Origin: Roseiconus nitratireducens
Lineage (GTDB): Bacteria; Planctomycetota; Planctomycetia; Pirellulales; Pirellulaceae
Reading direction: 5' to 3'
DNA: 64,000 nt
Assembly: GCF_008629675.1 (NCBI RefSeq)
Contig: NZ_VWOX01000005.1
Span: 125,001 to 189,000, forward strand
Both the position numbers and the translations under genes were made by a program. The notes under the pieces were generated by a model that was not told the DNA's origin, made no database searches, and saw only the letters and a list, made by a program, of their open reading frames with translations. This document shows, one piece after another, positions 42,966-52,297 of this stretch (position 1 is the first letter of the stretch; the number at the start of each line of letters is the position of its first letter).

Positions 42966-43802
42966 TCACCGATTCAGCGGCGCCCCTGGCGAGATCTCTA
43001 TCAATCCGCGATCCTCGGGTATCGGCAAGCGACCGTGCTGAGTCAAACGATCCAGCTCGCGGTAGCGGATCCGCACGTAGTCCGTCGTCCGCTCCAACGC
43101 TTCATCCATCCGGCGATCGATCCATCGCTGTACTTCTCGATCGCTGACCCGTCCATCTGTCCCGGCGACATCGGCAAGCGGAACGTGCACCGTTTTCATC
43201 GCCTTCACGGAATCAAGAAACTGTTGCTCAATCGCCGGCATGGACGAGATCCTGACGTGGTCGCACTCATGTCGCACCAGCGGATCCTCCCAAAACTTCT
43301 CCGCCGCAGGAACATGCTTCAGCCACACTTCGTGTGAAACGTGCAGCTTGACGGATCGAAATCGGATGCGAAGCAGGACCGTTGGCGGCTGCCCGGCGGA
43401 CGGGCGTTCGTAGCTCCAGCGCGCATGACTGTCGTACCGATAACGGAATTTGAACCGCGTCTCTCCGGCCAATGAGAGCGATGCGGGAAACGAGTCTGGA
43501 GTCTCGCGCGGCGGACCGCCCGTCAACCAACGCACGTTCCCCCGTTCAATGATCTGCTGCAGGTCCGGCGGCGGATCGGGCAGCTCCGTTGACGGGATTG
43601 GTTGGACGGCCTCCACCCGTGTCGCTTGCAATGGTGGCGTGCCTATTGGCGATACGATTGCCGGGGCCGAATCCTGTCGCGCGCTCTCGGCCGGCTCGCC
43701 ATTCGTCTGCGCGAACAACTGCAGCGGTGACGCCAAGACGAGTTGTGCCAACCCGCAGGCGAGCCATGCAAACCGACGACGCGTGCGCTCGCGTGCTACC
43801 AC
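42966..43802 (-). CDS. Secreted HExxH protein, DUF922-like
   Basis: A 278-residue exported protein with a signal peptide (FAWLACGLAQLVLASPLQLFAQ) and a Pro-rich linker. The core has a beta-rich part (SLAGETRFKFRYRYDSHARW) followed by RHECDHVRISSMP, which holds the zinc-binding HExxH motif (His178, Glu179, His182). This matches DUF922-type predicted Zn-dependent proteases; proteolysis itself is unproven. It starts at GTG 43802, overlapping the last codons of trpG by 7 nt, so the two are coupled. A periplasmic protease coupled to an aminotransferase subunit is unexpected. Confidence 0.65.
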   Translation of the reverse strand: MVARERTRRRFAWLACGLAQLVLASPLQLFAQTNGEPAESARQDSAPAIVSPIGTPPLQATRVEAVQPIPSTELPDPPPDLQQIIERGNVRWLTGGPPRETPDSFPASLSLAGETRFKFRYRYDSHARWSYERPSAGQPPTVLLRIRFRSVKLHVSHEVWLKHVPAAEKFWEDPLVRHECDHVRISSMPAIEQQFLDSVKAMKTVHVPLADVAGTDGRVSDREVQRWIDRRMDEALERTTDYVRIRYRELDRLTQHGRLPIPEDRGLIEISPGAPLNR

Positions 43803-44374
43803 TTCAAGAATCTCGTCAGCATTTCAATCCCGGGCTCCGTCAAGAAGCTCTCCGGATGAAACTGCCAACCTTCGAGTTGAAATTCCTTGTGCCGGACACC
43901 CATGATCTGCCGCTGCCCCCCGGTGTCCGTCCATGCGCCGACGTGCAAGCACTCGGGGACTGTTTCGGGATCGATCACCAGACTGTGATAGCGCGTCGCC
44001 GTGAACGGATTGTCCAACCCGGCGAACAGACCTTCGTTGTCGTGCACGATCGCGTCGGTCTTGCCGTGCATCAATTGCGGTGCGCGAATGATCGACGCAC
44101 CGAACGCTTGGCCGATCGACTGGTGCCCCAAACACACCCCCAGGATTGGCACCCGCCCGGCAAAGTGTCGAATACACTCGACACTCACACCGGCTTCGTT
44201 GGGAGTGCAGGGACCGGGTGATACGAGCAGGCGATCGGGTGACCAACGCTCGATGTCCGCAATCGACACTTCGTCATTTCGAAAGACGCGAACGTCGATC
44301 GCCGGATCGATTTCGCCCAATCGCTGGACCAGATTGTAGGTGAATGAATCGTAGTTATCGATGACGATGACCAT
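43796..44374 (-). CDS. Anthranilate/para-aminobenzoate synthase glutamine amidotransferase
   Basis: A 192-residue class I glutamine amidotransferase (TrpG/PabA). It shows IDNYDSFTYNLVQ at the N-terminus, SPGPCTPNEAG, the nucleophile Cys81 in GVCLGHQSIG, YHSLVI, and the catalytic His-Glu in WQFHPES. It supplies ammonia to chorismate-utilising TrpE or PabB, neither of which is encoded here, so TrpG and PabA cannot be told apart. ATG 44374 is chosen (MVIVIDNYD); the frame continues to 44461. The 3' end overlaps the HExxH gene by 7 nt. It is divergent from the DUF2617 and HisA-like operon. Confidence 0.93.
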   Translation of the reverse strand: MVIVIDNYDSFTYNLVQRLGEIDPAIDVRVFRNDEVSIADIERWSPDRLLVSPGPCTPNEAGVSVECIRHFAGRVPILGVCLGHQSIGQAFGASIIRAPQLMHGKTDAIVHDNEGLFAGLDNPFTATRYHSLVIDPETVPECLHVGAWTDTGGQRQIMGVRHKEFQLEGWQFHPESFLTEPGIEMLTRFLKW

Positions 44375-44677
44375 CGGTCGCCGTGGGTTTGCAATGGGGT
44401 TTCTGTCAATGGGAAACAATCGGCAAAACGCGAAAAAGCGATTCTTTGCGGATGGGTCCACAAACGCTCTTTAGTCGAGTTCGCACCACCGCCTATAATG
44501 ACCGACATCAGGCGGTTTGCCGAGAGCCTGACGCGTCGCTCCTGCTTGGAAAACAGACGGATCGATCGGCACCGTGACGTCCCGTCGCGCGTTATCATTG
44601 TTATTCCGATGTCTGTGGCCGGCGTTCGCTGTTTCGACCGCCCGCGGACCTGTTTCCGTCGATCCTGGAATTTTCCC
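44375..44677. other. Divergent intergenic region
   Basis: 303 nt. A TATAAT at 44494-44499 faces the DUF2617 gene. No other element was recognised. Confidence 0.4.
44494..44499 (+). promoter_or_regulatory. Possible -10 element of the DUF2617 operon
   Basis: A perfect TATAAT, but without a convincing -35 at the expected distance, and 178 nt from the GTG start. Weak evidence. Confidence 0.35.
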
Positions 44678-45226
44678 GTGCTGTCGGTCCGTCCCAAAGT
44701 CGCCGAACTTGCATTTCACGTGTTCAGCCGTTCGCTTCACCCGGAGCTGTATCGGGTGCATCGGGCGCGTCGCATCGAACGAAGTGGCTACCACGCCCTG
44801 GTGGAAATCACCAATTGCGGTCACGTGATCACCTGGAATTCCACGGGACCGTCGCCGGTCACCGTCTGCGAAGTCGCCACCAGCGCTCACCAACCGCTGC
44901 CCAGCAAACGCTGTCTGATCAGTCAGTCGCTCAAGGGCAGCCGCACCGAAAAGGCGAACTGCCGTTCCGGTGTCAGCTACCGCACCCACTTTCAGTTGGA
45001 ACCCGTCGAACCAGATCTGTTCTTCATGGTCCAACAGCAACTTTGCAAACAGCCCACCGAAGGATTGTTGCAAACGTTCGACGCCAGCGGCCGCATGGCG
45101 CTAGGTGCTCTCAGCTACGTCAACGTCGAGACCCGACAGAACTCGATGCTGGTGCAAGCCATCCACACCTTCCCGGACGACTACGCGATCGTGAAAGTCG
45201 AATCGCTGTTTTCGCTTCCCGAGTGA
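44678..45226 (+). CDS. DUF2617 family protein
   Basis: A 182-residue soluble protein with the DUF2617 pattern: KVAELAFHVFSRSLHPELY, YHALVEITNCGHVITW, the stretch QLEPVEPDLFFMVQQQL, and the ending HTFPDDYAIVKVESLFSLP. The family is of unknown function. GTG 44678 gives the usual length; the frame is open upstream to 44498. The stop overlaps the GTG of the HisA-like gene by 3 nt (GTGA), so the two are translated together and probably work in one pathway. Confidence 0.8.
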   Translation: MLSVRPKVAELAFHVFSRSLHPELYRVHRARRIERSGYHALVEITNCGHVITWNSTGPSPVTVCEVATSAHQPLPSKRCLISQSLKGSRTEKANCRSGVSYRTHFQLEPVEPDLFFMVQQQLCKQPTEGLLQTFDASGRMALGALSYVNVETRQNSMLVQAIHTFPDDYAIVKVESLFSLPE

Positions 45227-46149
45227 ACGCCAGCGTGCTTTCCCGCCAGTCCTTGATTGGCGTGATCGACTTGAAAGCTGGACATGCGGTGCACGCCCGC
45301 GGCGGACTGCGTCGCGACTACGCTCCCGTGGACCAATTTTTCGCTCGCGGTCAACTGGGGACACTTCTTGCTCAACCTCCTGTTCCTGCAATCGGAACAT
45401 CAGTTGATGGCTCACACCCTGTCAATCTTTTCCAACCGGCAGGCAATCCTCTGCAACAGCCAACAGAGGCAGCCAGTACAGCATTCGCCAGTTCCGCCGT
45501 TTCAATCCCGCTGGACGGTTCTCCGACACGTCTGATCGACTGCTACCGCGCCGCCGGACTGACGGCATGCTACGTGGCAGACCTGGACGCAATCGTTCAC
45601 CGGCGATGGCAGAAAGAGACGCTCTGGGGATTGGCGGCGTCCGCCGGCCATCGAACGGAACTGTTCCTGGATGTCGGCATCCGCGGCGACGAATCGGACG
45701 TGGAATTAGAATGGCTGGCAAGCTTCGCGCGATATCACCCACCGTTGACGGTGCTGGTCGCCGGTGAATCTGCCACATCACCGAACGTGCTGGCGCAATT
45801 GCAAACACGGTTCCCAAGCATCCGTTTCGCAGTCAGTTTTGATTTTCATGACGGGAGCTGGATGTCACAATCCACGACGCTGGCGCAATGGATCAATGCG
45901 TGCGCGGCAGGTCGTGTCCGCTCGGTGGTGGCTTTGGACGTGGGCGCCGTCGGCGGCGGTTCGATTCGCCGCGCCCTGGACGTCACTCGATCCCTGCGCA
46001 ATCAACTCCCTGATCTACAACTGATCACCGGCGGCGGCATCCGGTCCACCAAGGACGGCCGCCGACTACTCGACGCAGGCGCCGATCGTTTGCTGGTGGC
46101 GTCGGCGTTCCTGCAGGATCCGGCCGATGAACTCCAGCCGTCCGTCTAG
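45223..46149 (+). CDS. HisA/HisF-related TIM-barrel protein with a long insert
   Basis: A 308-residue protein related to HisA, closest in pattern to COG1411 (IDLKAGHAVHARGGLRRDYAPV, then CYVADLDAI, DVGIRG and TGGGIRSTKDGRRLLDAGAD). Residues ~38-98 are an extra Pro/Gln/Ser-rich segment absent from ordinary HisA; it interrupts the barrel before the YVADLDAI strand. HisA isomerises ProFAR in histidine synthesis, but COG1411 proteins are thought to act elsewhere, so the histidine role is not supported. It starts at GTG 45223, coupled to the DUF2617 gene. A C1/tetrahydromethanopterin role is a speculation I cannot support from this sequence. Confidence 0.78.
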   Translation: MNASVLSRQSLIGVIDLKAGHAVHARGGLRRDYAPVDQFFARGQLGTLLAQPPVPAIGTSVDGSHPVNLFQPAGNPLQQPTEAASTAFASSAVSIPLDGSPTRLIDCYRAAGLTACYVADLDAIVHRRWQKETLWGLAASAGHRTELFLDVGIRGDESDVELEWLASFARYHPPLTVLVAGESATSPNVLAQLQTRFPSIRFAVSFDFHDGSWMSQSTTLAQWINACAAGRVRSVVALDVGAVGGGSIRRALDVTRSLRNQLPDLQLITGGGIRSTKDGRRLLDAGADRLLVASAFLQDPADELQPSV

Positions 46150-46202
46150 CGGTTCTTCCAGTTTGGATTTGTGACCAGCGACGACGTGTTTCGCCACTGC
46201 AT

Positions 46203-46220
46203 CCTCCCGCTCGCGGGAGG
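46203..46220. terminator. Hairpin between convergent genes
   Basis: CCTCCCG (46203-46209), CTCG, CGGGAGG (46214-46220) form a GC-rich hairpin between the HisA-like and helicase genes. No T-run follows. Similar CCTCCCG palindromes recur in planctomycete intergenic DNA as far as I recall. Confidence 0.4.
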
Positions 46221-46299
46221 GTGAAGCAGAGAACACCTGACATTGATCGCTGGATAGACCTCTGCAGAATTGCCCAACAAATGCAGGGCAGTTGAACCA

Positions 46300-47553
46300 C
46301 TAGCGGCGACGGCGAACTTTGCGACGCATCGGATTGAGCAGTTTCTGAGTCGGCTCGGCTGGGGCGTTTAGCGGTGCCTCCGTCTTCACCGGTGCTTCAA
46401 ATCCTTCGATCTTGTCGCGGATCAGCAGCTTGTTGATCCGCTGTTCGATACTGGTCAGAAAGTCACCCTGTCCCGGAACAATGAACGTGAAAGCGACCCC
46501 GTCGCGTCCCATCCGCCCCGTTCGGCCGACGCGGTGGACGTAATCATCACTATCCTCGGGCACGTCATAGTTGATGATGTGTGAAATGGTGCTGATGTCG
46601 ATCCCGCGCCCGACCACATCGGTCGCGACCAGGATCTTCAATTTGCGATCCCGCAACGACTGCAACACGCGATCACGTTCACGCTGTGCCATGTCACCAT
46701 GCATTGCCGCGCAAGAGGGATAGTGCTTGCTGAGTGCGCGGTACAACCGATCGGTGCCGCGGCGGGTCCGGCAAAACACGATCGCCTGCTCCGGTTTTTC
46801 CCGTTCCAAGAGCGCAATCAGCAGGTCCTGTTTCCGATCCTGCGGAATCGTAAAGTAGTGCTGCTCGATGGTTTCGACCGACATCTCGTTCTGACAACAG
46901 TCGATGACCAGCGGATCCACCATGTACGACTCGGCCAGCAACTGCACACTTGGTGGCAGCGTGGCCGACAACAGCAGTGTCTGTCGATCCCGCGGACAGC
47001 GACGCAGGATCCGTTCGATTTGCGGCCGAAATCCGATATCCAACATCCGGTCGGCCTCATCCAGGACCACGCACCAAACGTCCTTGGTGCGGAGGGATCG
47101 TCGCTGCAGGTGATCGTGCAGACGTCCCGGTGTCCCGACCACAATCTGCACCCCGTTCTCCAATTGTCGCAGCTGAGATCGAATGTTCTTGCCTCCGGCC
47201 AGGACGGCGATTTCCGTCGGCACGCCATAGGCCAAACGTTCGACCTCGCGGCCCACCTGATCGGCCAGCTCGCGAGTCGGAACGACGACGATCGCCTGAG
47301 GATCGCGACAGTCTTCCAGCGAATCGAGCTGCTCCAGGATCGGGATCGCGAATGCGGCGGTTTTTCCCGTTCCGGTGCGAGCCTGCCCGATCACGTCCAA
47401 ACCCTCCAATGCGGGAGGAATCAACTCGGCCTGAATCGGGGACGGTTTCTCAAATCCCGCTTTCTTCAAGGCCCGACGCATCACCGGCGAGAGGTCCAAG
47501 TCGTCAAATTTGGCCACGGGAGGGGCCTGGGTTTCCATTTTCGTTTGGTTCAT
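46300..47553 (-). CDS. DEAD-box ATP-dependent RNA helicase
   Basis: A 417-residue RhlE/RhlB-like helicase with all motifs: Q motif (FEKPSPIQAELIP), I (ARTGTGKT), Ia (PTRELADQV), Ib (GTPGRL), II (DEAD), III (SAT), IV (IVFCRTRRGTDRL), V (ATDVVGRGID) and VI (HRVGRTGRMG). It unwinds RNA with ATP, in ribosome assembly, mRNA decay or cold adaptation; the exact role is not given by the sequence. The short basic tail (NPMRRKVRRRR) could bind RNA. ATG 47553 (MNQTKMETQ) is preferred to the open frame to 47595. Confidence 0.93.
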   Translation of the reverse strand: MNQTKMETQAPPVAKFDDLDLSPVMRRALKKAGFEKPSPIQAELIPPALEGLDVIGQARTGTGKTAAFAIPILEQLDSLEDCRDPQAIVVVPTRELADQVGREVERLAYGVPTEIAVLAGGKNIRSQLRQLENGVQIVVGTPGRLHDHLQRRSLRTKDVWCVVLDEADRMLDIGFRPQIERILRRCPRDRQTLLLSATLPPSVQLLAESYMVDPLVIDCCQNEMSVETIEQHYFTIPQDRKQDLLIALLEREKPEQAIVFCRTRRGTDRLYRALSKHYPSCAAMHGDMAQRERDRVLQSLRDRKLKILVATDVVGRGIDISTISHIINYDVPEDSDDYVHRVGRTGRMGRDGVAFTFIVPGQGDFLTSIEQRINKLLIRDKIEGFEAPVKTEAPLNAPAEPTQKLLNPMRRKVRRRR

Positions 47554-47646
47554 GGGTAAAGCATAACGGTCAATCGCGTTTCTCACTACGACCACCGCAC
47601 GTTTCCGCCAATCGATCCCCGACGAATGACCCGGGGGCGTGGGGTT

Positions 47647-49314
47647 CTAACGGTTCGCGACCTGGGCAGCATCCGCTTTGGCCGCCCGGCTGGCGATCAC
47701 CCGCTTGACCACCACATCGACCATCGCGCCCGCCAGGATCACCAGCCCGATGATTGCGAATTCCAGCTTGGTGCTGATCCCCAGAATGTTGATGGCGTTG
47801 TACAGCACCCGCATGACCGCGGCCCCGATCACGACCCCCAAGACATTGCCTTCGCCCCCGCGAAGGCTGCATCCGCCCAAGACGGCCGCCGCAATCGCGT
47901 AAAGCTCGTAAAAATTACCAAAGCCCGACGGCTGCACCGAATTCACGTCCAGCGAAAACAGAATGCCGCCCAACCCCGCCGCCAGGGCACACAGCACATA
48001 CGCCACCACGATCATCCGCTTGGTGTCGATCCCGCTGTACCGGGCCGCTTCTTCGTTGCGTCCCAGCGCGAACAGGTATCGCCCGTAAATCGTTTGGTTC
48101 AGGAAAATGGATGCGGCGATCGCGATCAAAATCAGAAACAGGACCGGCATCGGCACCATCGTGGCAGCAAAGTTCGTCTGTCCCAACAGCATCAAGACGC
48201 CCGAAGCGATCAGCGCGGGAATCAGCGCCTTGCAAATGGGGCTGGCCGAGGCGGCGGCGGAGAGCAGCCACCCGATTGCACCGATGGATGCTCCCACCAC
48301 CAGGAAAACGACCGCCATCAAACCGGATTTCAGTGCGTTTCCCGAAACCCGCAGCACCCCCACCTGCCACAAGTCATCCGCCGCGGCCCGGTCATACAGC
48401 GGAACCAGATTCCAGACGCACAATGCCAGCAGCACCAGGGACACGCACACCGCCGCGACCGGCCAGCGGACGCGTTTGAGATTGCCGCGGCCTGCCGCGA
48501 TCAAGAACCACAGCACCAGCGGAATGAAAAGAATCGTGCCCGCCACCCGCATCACTCGTGAAGGCACGTCGACGGCGTCGGCCGGAACCTGGATTCCCAA
48601 AGATCGAATCTGGTACCCGCCGGCCTGCAGTAAGACCGTTCCCTCGCCAAGTTCCCATCCCAGAAAAAAACGCGAGGCACCGACCAGCGCCAGAAATGCT
48701 CCGATGACCGGCAGCGACCAGGAACGCAACCTCGCCGCACGCGCCTCAGTCGATGCCGGATCGACGTGCGTGGACGATGGCCGGATCGCCTTCCAGATCC
48801 CCCAGATCACCAGTCCCAGGCCACCGATCAACAGCATGGTGGCCCAGCTGCACGGTTTTCCGATCGCCAGCAGTCGCAATCCGTCGTCGTACTCTTGTCC
48901 GAATCCCAGCGTCCCGTCATCGGTCATCCAGCGGGCAAACCCACGGTAGAACAGCAGACCGCAAAGCGTCACCACAAACGGCTGCAAATCCAGACGCGTG
49001 ATCAGAATCCCGTGCAGTAACCCCAACGCACCGGCAATCACCATCACGATCAACAGCGCAGCCCAAGGCGCCACGTCGTATTCGGTAACCAGCATCGGCA
49101 ACAAGCATGCCACCAGCCCCACCACCGATCCGATCGACAGATCGATCCCACCGGTGATGATCACGAACGCGACGCCGATCGACAGGATCCCAAACAACGC
49201 ACTCCAACGCGTGATGTTGTACAGGTTGTATTCACTGACAAAGCTGTCGCTCATCACCGTTGTGAACAAACACACGAACAACAACAGCCCGAAGATGCCC
49301 AAAACCTTATTCAT
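47647..49314 (-). CDS. Ribose-type ABC transporter permease with an internal insert
   Basis: A 555-residue permease of the RbsC/BPD_transp_2 family, far longer than the usual ~320. It has the family N-terminus ([25 protein letters not shown]) and the conserved C-terminal half ([60 protein letters not shown]; each quoted in parts). Between them, about residues 155-385, lies an insert with several extra hydrophobic helices. Its ATG overlaps the stop of the ATPase gene (ATGA). Substrate: probably a monosaccharide, by family. Confidence 0.9.
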   Translation of the reverse strand: MNKVLGIFGLLLFVCLFTTVMSDSFVSEYNLYNITRWSALFGILSIGVAFVIITGGIDLSIGSVVGLVACLLPMLVTEYDVAPWAALLIVMVIAGALGLLHGILITRLDLQPFVVTLCGLLFYRGFARWMTDDGTLGFGQEYDDGLRLLAIGKPCSWATMLLIGGLGLVIWGIWKAIRPSSTHVDPASTEARAARLRSWSLPVIGAFLALVGASRFFLGWELGEGTVLLQAGGYQIRSLGIQVPADAVDVPSRVMRVAGTILFIPLVLWFLIAAGRGNLKRVRWPVAAVCVSLVLLALCVWNLVPLYDRAAADDLWQVGVLRVSGNALKSGLMAVVFLVVGASIGAIGWLLSAAASASPICKALIPALIASGVLMLLGQTNFAATMVPMPVLFLILIAIAASIFLNQTIYGRYLFALGRNEEAARYSGIDTKRMIVVAYVLCALAAGLGGILFSLDVNSVQPSGFGNFYELYAIAAAVLGGCSLRGGEGNVLGVVIGAAVMRVLYNAINILGISTKLEFAIIGLVILAGAMVDVVVKRVIASRAAKADAAQVANR

Positions 49315-50840
49315 GTCGATCCCGTCGCCAAGTTCATGATTTGCTCCTCGGTGATGGATGCCCCCGCCAATTCACCGCTGATCTGCCCTTCGTGCATCAC
49401 CAGGACGCGGTCACTCAGTGCGATCACTTCTTCCATTTCGCTGGAGACGAATAAGATCGCCATGCCTTCGGCGGCCAGCGTCTCCATCAACGAATAAATC
49501 TCTTCCTTGGCCCCGATGTCGATCCCGCGGGTCGGCTCGTCCAGCAACAGGACGCCGGGGTTCATCGACAACCATTTGCCCAAGACCACTTTTTGCTGGT
49601 TGCCACCGGAGAGGTAGCGAACGATTTGTTGAGGCGTGGGGGTTTTGATCCGCAACCTTTCAATGCTGCGCCGCGTGTCCTGGGCTTCGGCGTCAAAATT
49701 GATCCACAGCCGGTTGCGAGCCTGGCTGGCCAATCCGGCCAACGACACGTTGGTTTGAACGGGAAAGTCGATCACCAGCCCCTGTTCCTTGCGGTCTTCG
49801 GGCACCAACCCCATCCCGTTGGCAATCGGTCCGGCGGGTGATCGCAGATCGATCGTCTTGCCTTGGACGCGGACGCTGCCGCCGAGAGGTTGCGTGACAC
49901 CAAACACGCAACGCAGCAACTCTGTCCGGCCGGCGCCCACCAGTCCGGCCAGACCGACAATTTCGCCGGGTCGGACCGCTAGGGAAATCGCGTGCCGCGG
50001 GTGCTCCGGGACGACCAACCCTTGCACCTCCAGCGCGGGCGGTCGCGACGATACTTCTGGCGATGCCTTTTGGCTGCGTTCGTAGAACCGCGAAACGTCT
50101 CGACCCACCATGCGGCTGACCATCGCGTCATGGTCGATCTGTTCGCCAACCAATTCGCCGGCGTTCTCCCCGTCGCGCATCACCATCACCCGATCGGCCA
50201 ACGCTTCGACCTCTCCCAATCGATGCGAGATATAAATCACGCTGACGCCGCGCCGACGCAAATCGCGAACGACGCGAAAGAGCGCTTCGGATTCTTTGTG
50301 GGACAGGCTGCTGGTCGGCTCATCCATGATCAGCACGCGGGCATCGGCCGAGAGGGCTTTGGCAATCTCCACCATCTGTTGGCGCCCGATGGTCAAATCT
50401 CGAACCAGCGTGTCCGGCGAGACGTCCAGCCCGACGGCCGATAAATGCCGCATGGATTCGCGACGAATCGTCGCATGATCGATCAATCCCCAGCGAGTCG
50501 GCTCGCGTCCCAGGAAGATGTTTGCGGCGACGGACAGGTTGTCGGACAGATTGAGTTCCTGGTGAATCAGTGAAATCCCCAGCTCCATTGCCCGCGACAC
50601 GCCGTCAATCTCCTCCCGACGGCCGTCGATCAAGATCTCGCCCTCGTCGGGCGGTTGGACGCCGGCCAGGATCTTCATCAGCGTACTCTTGCCGGCGCCG
50701 TTCTCTCCGACCAGTGCCAAGACCTCCCCCGCACCCAACCGCAGATCGACTTGATGCAGCGCACGCACCCCCGGGAACCGCTTGCACAGCGACCGGACTT
50801 CCAGCAGGGGCACCGTGTTCGATCCGGAGGTCGCGATCAC
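49311..50840 (-). CDS. Ribose-type ABC transporter ATP-binding protein
   Basis: A 509-residue RbsA/MglA-like ATPase with two nucleotide-binding domains. NBD1 has Walker [10 protein letters not shown], signature [15 protein letters not shown] and Walker [15 protein letters not shown]2 has the usual degenerate Walker [10 protein letters not shown], signature [16 protein letters not shown] and Walker [13 protein letters not shown]. It energises sugar import with the permease and binding protein. It starts at GTG 50840, overlapping the binding-protein stop in GTGA. The frame is open further upstream to 51050. Confidence 0.94.
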   Translation of the reverse strand: MIATSGSNTVPLLEVRSLCKRFPGVRALHQVDLRLGAGEVLALVGENGAGKSTLMKILAGVQPPDEGEILIDGRREEIDGVSRAMELGISLIHQELNLSDNLSVAANIFLGREPTRWGLIDHATIRRESMRHLSAVGLDVSPDTLVRDLTIGRQQMVEIAKALSADARVLIMDEPTSSLSHKESEALFRVVRDLRRRGVSVIYISHRLGEVEALADRVMVMRDGENAGELVGEQIDHDAMVSRMVGRDVSRFYERSQKASPEVSSRPPALEVQGLVVPEHPRHAISLAVRPGEIVGLAGLVGAGRTELLRCVFGVTQPLGGSVRVQGKTIDLRSPAGPIANGMGLVPEDRKEQGLVIDFPVQTNVSLAGLASQARNRLWINFDAEAQDTRRSIERLRIKTPTPQQIVRYLSGGNQQKVVLGKWLSMNPGVLLLDEPTRGIDIGAKEEIYSLMETLAAEGMAILFVSSEMEEVIALSDRVLVMHEGQISGELAGASITEEQIMNLATGST

Positions 50841-51961
50841 GGAGCTACCGATTCCTGTTCCGCCTGGCCGGTCAACGCCTTCAGCTCGTCCCAGTACGCT
50901 TGGACGTTGTCCTGACGAATCGCCCGGGCGGGAATGTCCAGAAACCCACCCTCGGGCAACGCTGACTTGTCGCCACGTGCCAGTTTCGTCAGCAATTCGA
51001 CTGACTTGTAGCCGTACTGAAAGGGGTTCTGCACGATCGTTCCATAGCATTCGCCGTCTTTGATCGCTTGCAACGTCCGGTCATCCTCGTCGAAAGCCAC
51101 CACTTTGATCTCACCGACTTTGTCGGCACCCCGGATCGCTTCCAAAATGTTCGGCGGGTTGTAAGCGAACAGGCCGACCATGCAGCCCACGTCGGGATAC
51201 TTTGCGATCGCATCCTCGGCGCGACTCTTGGCCAACGCGAAATCAAAGTTATCGGTCCGCGTATCCAGAATCGTGTACTTGTCACCTTTGAGCACCTTGT
51301 CAGCGGGATCGAAGGCACGCTCCGGATCGTTGTCGCGGTTCAGCAATTCGTCGATCACGCCCTGGCGTCTTTGGTCGGCATTCAACTGTCCCAGTCGCCC
51401 GACGAAGATGATGACGTCGCCGCCGTCGGGCATCGCTTCTTTGACCAACTGGCCACACATCCGCCCGGCCTGGTAGTTGTTCATCCCGATGTACGCCAGA
51501 CGATTCGAATCCGGCGCGTCGGAATCTTGCGTGATCAGGTTGGTGTTTTCGGCCACCGTGTTCAGGATGCCGGTCTGATTGGCGGGATCGATCGGGCTGA
51601 CGGCGACGCCCGCGACGTCGTCGGTGATCAGTTCTTCCAACATCCGCTTTTGATCGGCAGCGCCGTCGGGCATCCGAACCAGGCACTCCACCCCCAAATC
51701 TTTTTCCGCCGCCTTGCAACCGGCTTCGGCGATCACCCAAAACGAAGCGATCCCGTTGGTGACATAGGCGACTTTCAGGTTGTCTTCCTGGGAACGTTTC
51801 ACCTGTTCCGGTACGGATCCACCGGTTGCTTCCGCCGCCGCATCCGCGGACGCCGACGCGTCCGAATCGACCTTCTCGATTTTGCAACCGGTCAAGACGA
51901 TTCCGATCGACATCAAGATCAACGCCAGGACGTTGGGACGGAAGAGGTTCAGGAGTTGCAT
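50837..51961 (-). CDS. Ribose-type ABC transporter substrate-binding lipoprotein
   Basis: A 374-residue periplasmic sugar-binding protein of the Peripla_BP_4/RbsB family. The signal ends in the lipobox IVLTGC (Cys about residue 26). An acidic Ala/Ser linker leads to the fold opening [55 protein letters not shown] and [15 protein letters not shown] are family-typical. It is the first gene of the importer operon and is coupled to the ATPase gene. ATG 51961 is chosen over the open frame to 52096. The ligand is unknown. Confidence 0.93.
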   Translation of the reverse strand: MQLLNLFRPNVLALILMSIGIVLTGCKIEKVDSDASASADAAAEATGGSVPEQVKRSQEDNLKVAYVTNGIASFWVIAEAGCKAAEKDLGVECLVRMPDGAADQKRMLEELITDDVAGVAVSPIDPANQTGILNTVAENTNLITQDSDAPDSNRLAYIGMNNYQAGRMCGQLVKEAMPDGGDVIIFVGRLGQLNADQRRQGVIDELLNRDNDPERAFDPADKVLKGDKYTILDTRTDNFDFALAKSRAEDAIAKYPDVGCMVGLFAYNPPNILEAIRGADKVGEIKVVAFDEDDRTLQAIKDGECYGTIVQNPFQYGYKSVELLTKLARGDKSALPEGGFLDIPARAIRQDNVQAYWDELKALTGQAEQESVAP

Positions 51962-52297
51962 GGGGAACCGCACAGAAAAAGAAGGAGGGACGGGGCGGGA
52001 AAAGGTCGGGTCGGCAAGAGGCCCCGTATCATACCGGGCCTGCTGCTCCGCACCCAGCGAGTGTAGGTACGCTTCGGAGCCCTCGCAAGCTTTCACCCAT
52101 CATGACCGTCACAGCACGCAGGGTCAGATAGAGGAACCAGGATTCCGCGACGGCTTTGATCGCCAGGATGGTGACGCGGCGGTCGACTTCCGATCCAAGA
52201 ATCCTGTACACGCTTCCCCGCAAATACGTCGCCATCGGCGTCTCCTTCTCCGGCATGCGGCGGCGCGTGGTTTCGACTTTTTTCGGAGACCCTCGCC

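Noticed and set aside
45223..46149. hisA of the histidine operon
   Set aside because: The protein fits COG1411 better, carries a large insert, and no other his gene is adjacent.
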